Source: Bacillota bacterium (lineage in GTDB: Bacteria > Bacillota > Clostridia > Acetivibrionales > DSM-1351). From it: a stretch of DNA of 16,497 nucleotides. The position numbers and the translations under genes are program-made. The stretch is taken from contig JAEZIU010000094.1 in assembly GCA_023436485.1 (NCBI GenBank), forward strand, positions 1 to 16,497. The letters are read 5' to 3'. Of this stretch, positions 13,518 to 16,497 are shown one piece after another. The notes beneath the pieces were generated by a model. That model made no database searches. It was given only the letters and a program-made list of their open reading frames with translations, and had not been told where the DNA came from. How positions within the stretch are numbered: position 1 is the stretch's first letter; each line of letters opens with the position of its first letter.

Positions 13518-15305
13518 AAAGTAAATGGTAATATACAATCAATAAGGGATAAGGTTCTGCAGGAATTGGAGGACTTATACGATAAAAAATACGGTTCACG
13601 GGATTTGGTGCCTGAGGAACTTGCCTTGATTATTACTAGAATATCAGCAGAAATAAACAGGGAAATATCTGTGCTTCTTAACAGAAGGGGTAGTGTAGTT
13701 GATATAAGTATTGGTGACAGCGGAACCGTAACGCTTCCTCAAGTAGACGGAAGACGTGGAACAGCAAGGCTTTCGACAATAAGGTGTATTCATACACACC
13801 CCAATGGCAGTGGTATGCTGTCACAGGTAGATGTAAGCACACTGCAAAAGCTAAGATTGGATACCATGATTGCTGTGGGTATTGTTGATGGACAGCCATC
13901 CGATATCTACGCGGGCTGCATTAACCATGAAGATGGTGTTGACATTTATGGCCCCTTTGAAATCAGAGATACCCGTCTCAACTATATCTATAGAATAATA
14001 GAAGAATTGGATGCCTCGGCAAAGAGTGAAATCTATGAAAACGAAGAAGAAGCAGAGACTGCAATACTTGTAGGTTTGGAGACTTCTCAAAGCAGATTGG
14101 AGAATACGACTTTAGGAGATGCCCAGGAATCCCTTGAGGAGCTTGAGGAATTGGCAAAGACTGCCGGAGCAGTGGTTGTAGACAAGGTAGTCCAGAAAAA
14201 GCAAACTGAAGATTCTGCTTATTACATCGGAAAGGGAAAAATAGAGGAGCTTTCTTTAATGTGCCAAGCAAGAGATGTTCAGCTTCTTATTTTTGATGAT
14301 GAACTTTCAGGGGCCCAGATAAGAAATATCGAGGAAATGATAAAGGTAAGGGTAATTGACAGAACAACCCTGATACTTGATATATTTGCACAAAGAGCTG
14401 TTTCAAAAGAAGGTAAGCTTCAGGTAGAACTGGCACAGCTTAAATACAAACTTCCAAGACTTATGGGTATGGGAACCCAGCTTTCAAGGCTTGGAGGAGG
14501 TATAGGAACCAGAGGCCCCGGTGAAAAGAAGCTGGAGGTAGACAGAAGGCATATACGCCGGAGAATCACAGGTCTGGAGCAGGAATTGAAACAACTGGAG
14601 AAGAGAAGAGAGTTTTTGCGTAGCAACAGAATCAGCAATAATACTCCTGTAATAGCAATTGTGGGATATACCAATGCCGGGAAATCAACGCTAATGAACA
14701 AGATGTGCGGGTCTTCAGTGTTTGTTGAAGATAAACTTTTTGCGACCCTTGATCCGTCTGCCAGACAGCTTACAATGAGCGACGGAAGGGAAGCCGTTCT
14801 CATTGATACTGTTGGGTTTATCAGAAAGCTGCCCCATGATTTGATTGAGGCCTTTAAATCCACACTGGAAGAGGCAGTTCATGCAGATATGCTATTGCAC
14901 GTAGTAGATGCTTCAAATGAGAATGCTGCCATGCAGATATCCGTGGTGGAAAAATTGATTGAAGAGTTGGGGGCTTCAACTAAAAACACTATACTGGTGC
15001 TTAACAAGCAGGACTTGGTTAAAGACGGCCGAAGAATAAGCACTTTGGGCTATTCGTCAGTTTGTGAGGTATCGGCTGCTACTGGGCAGGGCATAGAACA
15101 ACTGCTGGAAAAGATAACAGAAGGGTTTATGCATCAGCTGAGGGAAGTAAACCTTCTTGTGCCGTATAATGACGGATGGGTTATGCCCTATATATACAAA
15201 AACGGGCAGATAATTAACCAGGAATATGAAGAAGGCGGGATAAAGGTAAAGGCTTTGGTTAAAGTGGATAAAGTTGGGAGACTAAATGATTTTATAGTTG
15301 TATAA
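13515..15305 (+). CDS. hflX: GTPase HflX, long clostridial form with JAMM-like N-terminal domain
   Basis: Ribosome-binding GTPase; HflX splits stalled or heat-damaged 70S ribosomes. From the apparent ATC start the protein has 596 residues, far more than the roughly 420 of E. coli HflX or Bacillus YnbA. The usual HflX domain begins near residue 180; the linker motif GGGIGTRGPGEKKLE is at 327-341. The G domain has G1 GYTNAGKST (384-392), G3 DTVGF (431-435) and G4 NKQD (497-500). The extra N-terminal 160 residues contain IHTHPNGSGMLSQVD (92-106), an exact H-x-H-x10-D pattern with Ser103, preceded by E50 in REISVLLNRRG. That arrangement resembles JAMM/MPN metal sites, as in RadC. Starting at TTG 13566 would give 579 residues. 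The gene is probably in an operon with dut and the U32 gene. Confidence 0.93.
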   Translation: MKVNGNIQSIRDKVLQELEDLYDKKYGSRDLVPEELALIITRISAEINREISVLLNRRGSVVDISIGDSGTVTLPQVDGRRGTARLSTIRCIHTHPNGSGMLSQVDVSTLQKLRLDTMIAVGIVDGQPSDIYAGCINHEDGVDIYGPFEIRDTRLNYIYRIIEELDASAKSEIYENEEEAETAILVGLETSQSRLENTTLGDAQESLEELEELAKTAGAVVVDKVVQKKQTEDSAYYIGKGKIEELSLMCQARDVQLLIFDDELSGAQIRNIEEMIKVRVIDRTTLILDIFAQRAVSKEGKLQVELAQLKYKLPRLMGMGTQLSRLGGGIGTRGPGEKKLEVDRRHIRRRITGLEQELKQLEKRREFLRSNRISNNTPVIAIVGYTNAGKSTLMNKMCGSSVFVEDKLFATLDPSARQLTMSDGREAVLIDTVGFIRKLPHDLIEAFKSTLEEAVHADMLLHVVDASNENAAMQISVVEKLIEELGASTKNTILVLNKQDLVKDGRRISTLGYSSVCEVSAATGQGIEQLLEKITEGFMHQLREVNLLVPYNDGWVMPYIYKNGQIINQEYEEGGIKVKALVKVDKVGRLNDFIVV

Positions 15306-15380
15306 ATCAACTGCTTAGAGTATTATAATATTAACAGACAACTGAATATAATTAAATTCTATCAGGAAGGGGTTTTGATT

Positions 15381-15794
15381 ATGCTTGTTAGAAACTGTGC
15401 AGGTGGAGTGGTCTTTTCTGGAGAGAAAGTGTTTCTTTTAAAAAACGAGAAGGATGAATGGGTACTTCCAAAGGGGGTCATCAGAAGCGGAGATTATCCC
15501 GATGAGGTAGCCATAAAGAGAGTAAAGGAAGAAACGGGAATTGATGCCGAAATTATTTTAGCAGCAGGCAATACCAACTATGAATTTTTCTCTGTAACAC
15601 GTCAGCGCCCGGTTTGTAACAAGATTACCTGGTATTTAATGAGATCCCTTAATGATAATTTTGAAGTGAATAAAGAAGATGATTTCAGTGAAGGCGGATA
15701 CTTTTCCATTGACGAAGCTTTGGAGAAGATTACTTACAGTCAAGACAGAGCACTTATAAATTTATCTTTTGCGAAATATAATGAGCTGACTTAG
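15381..15794 (+). CDS. Nudix-fold protein with an altered Nudix box
   Basis: 137 residues from the ATG at 15381. I prefer this to the in-frame TTG at 15375 because the ribosome site AGGAAGGGG (15364-15372) would be only two bases from the TTG. The fold signature is clear: RNCAGGVVF (4-12), WVLPKGVIRSGD (27-38), then KRVKEETGI (46-54). Against the Nudix consensus G-x5-E-x7-REUXEEXGU, the first Glu is D38 and the RE pair is K46-R47, while E50 and E51 remain. Hydrolysis of NDP-X compounds may therefore be weak or differ in substrate. VTRQRPVCNKITWYLM follows the box. It lies 75 bases after hflX and ends 35 bases before a strong terminator, so it may be the last gene of the U32-dut-hflX unit. Confidence 0.85.
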   Translation: MLVRNCAGGVVFSGEKVFLLKNEKDEWVLPKGVIRSGDYPDEVAIKRVKEETGIDAEIILAAGNTNYEFFSVTRQRPVCNKITWYLMRSLNDNFEVNKEDDFSEGGYFSIDEALEKITYSQDRALINLSFAKYNELT

Positions 15795-15829
15795 CAGTAG
15801 GTTTTAAAGTAGTATAATGTAGTAAGTAT

Positions 15830-15861
15830 CAGCACTCCCGGTTTTTGGGGGTGCTGTTTTT
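15830..15861 (+). terminator. Rho-independent terminator after the Nudix gene
   Basis: The stem is CAGCACTCCC (15830-15839) with GGGGGTGCTG (15847-15856), ten pairs with one G-U, a seven-base loop and then TTTTT. It is the most GC-rich terminator hairpin in the window. Confidence 0.9.
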
Positions 15862-15928
15862 AGATATCGAATATATTAAGATGAAGCTTACATAACTTGG
15901 GATATTAATTGCTACTCGGGAGGTTATT

Positions 15929-16497
15929 TTGTTACCTGAATATAAAACAATATTAAATACCGCAGAGGCGGAGTTTGAGGAAAAGAAGTCCAGATTTATT
16001 GCTAATGTTCGTCCGGTAACATGTGAGGAAGAAGCACTGAAGTTTCTCGAAACAATGAGGGCAAAGTACTGGAATGCAACCCATAATGTATATGCCTACA
16101 GTATAAACAACGGAACCTTGGTACAGAGATACAGCGATGACGGTGAACCTTCCGGGACAGCAGGTATGCCCGCCCTTGAGGTAATAAAAAGGATGAGCCT
16201 ACAGGATGTGATTGTAGTTGTAACACGCTATTTCGGCGGAACATTGCTGGGTGCTTCAGGGCTCATAAGAGCATATAGCAAGAGTGCTTCCCTGGGACTT
16301 GAGGCAGCTGAAATAGTTACCTGTAAGCTGTGTTATAACCTGAATATTATAATAGAATACACTATTTTCGGACGTCTTCAGAATATGCTTATTTCAAATA
16401 GTAATATTATCAAAGAAATTAGATATGAGCAGGATGTTGAACTTTGCGTCCTTATAGAGGTTGGAAATGAGGAAAAACTCATGAAGGATATTATAGA
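15929..16497 (+). CDS. YigZ / IMPACT family protein (3' end beyond window)
   Basis: About 189 residues are visible of a family usually 205-217 long. The N-terminal UPF0029 domain is complete: FEEKKSRFIA near the start, THNVYAYSI, YSDDGEPSGTAGMPALEVI, and the family signature VTRYFGGTLLGASGLIRAYS. The beginning of the C-terminal DUF1949 domain follows (from about CYNLNIIIEYTIFGRLQN). IMPACT proteins of eukaryotes regulate the kinase GCN2; the bacterial proteins are suspected to bind nucleic acid or ribosomes, but their role is not settled. The start is TTG at 15929, five bases after GGGAGGT (15918-15924 region), followed by LPEYKTILN as in relatives. It begins after a strong terminator, so it should have its own promoter, which I could not assign. 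Confidence 0.9.
   Translation, partial: MLPEYKTILNTAEAEFEEKKSRFIANVRPVTCEEEALKFLETMRAKYWNATHNVYAYSINNGTLVQRYSDDGEPSGTAGMPALEVIKRMSLQDVIVVVTRYFGGTLLGASGLIRAYSKSASLGLEAAEIVTCKLCYNLNIIIEYTIFGRLQNMLISNSNIIKEIRYEQDVELCVLIEVGNEEKLMKDII

Noticed and set aside
13525..13545. Six-codon reading frame ATG...TAA overlapping the hflX start, as a leader peptide
   Set aside because: It is 18 bases from the SD, out of frame and inside the coding start of hflX; no support.
15320..15330. TATAAT between hflX and the Nudix gene as a separate promoter
   Set aside because: The nearest -35-like TTGTAT is 20 bases away and there is no extended -10; read-through from hflX explains expression.
15807..15820. TATAAT just before the terminator following the Nudix gene, as a small-RNA promoter
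   Set aside because: No -35 match, and the RNA would be only about forty bases including the terminator hairpin.

Overview
The window is an AT-rich stretch of low-GC Firmicute chromosome, most likely from an anaerobic, spore-forming clostridium. My guess is the Ruminiclostridium / cellulolytic Clostridium group, inferred from protein style and not proven. Support comes from AbrB with an apparent Spo0A site, spmA-spmB, a YabE-type G5/3D protein, a clostridial-length HflX, strong Shine-Dalgarno sequences and frequent TTG starts. There is no phage, IS element, CRISPR array, rRNA or tRNA. This is core chromosome with seventeen genes, two of them cut by the window edges.

Layout. Positions 1-205 (minus) hold the N-terminal part of AbrB, with a consensus promoter and a Spo0A-type box. 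The spacer 206-572 is followed by spmA-spmB (573-1706). Facing them is a divergent DUF2600/YtpB-like gene (1703-2761, minus); its stop codon interlocks with that of spmB. Next come tatD (2993-3760), a membrane-anchored coiled-coil protein with an NTF2-like end (3813-4508), a G5/3D protein with its own promoter and terminator (4748-5818), and rsmA/ksgA (6015-6872) with a strong terminator. This resembles the tatD-yabE-rnmV-ksgA neighbourhood of other Firmicutes, but rnmV is missing.

The second half holds an unrecognised 453-residue protein with an acidic repeat linker (6978-8339), a single-domain bacteriohemerythrin (8415-8813), zapA (8947-9384) with its own promoter and terminator, and an unassigned alkaline-phosphatase-superfamily enzyme (9525-10400). 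Then come a long U32 family protein (10438-12924), dut (12981-13484), hflX (13515-15305), a Nudix protein with an altered Nudix box (15381-15794), a terminator, and the start of a YigZ/IMPACT gene (15929 to the edge).

Functionally the window mixes sporulation and stationary-phase control (abrB, spmAB), envelope and division (G5/3D protein, zapA), ribosome and RNA maintenance (rsmA, U32, hflX, possibly yigZ) and nucleotide sanitation (dut, possibly the Nudix protein). I do not see one new multi-gene system. The points most worth checking are a JAMM/MPN-like metal motif in the N-terminal extension of HflX, the lack of a canonical start codon where hflX should begin (a well-placed SD faces an ATC), a DUF2600 protein that has lost its Asp-rich motif, and the autoregulatory layout at abrB.
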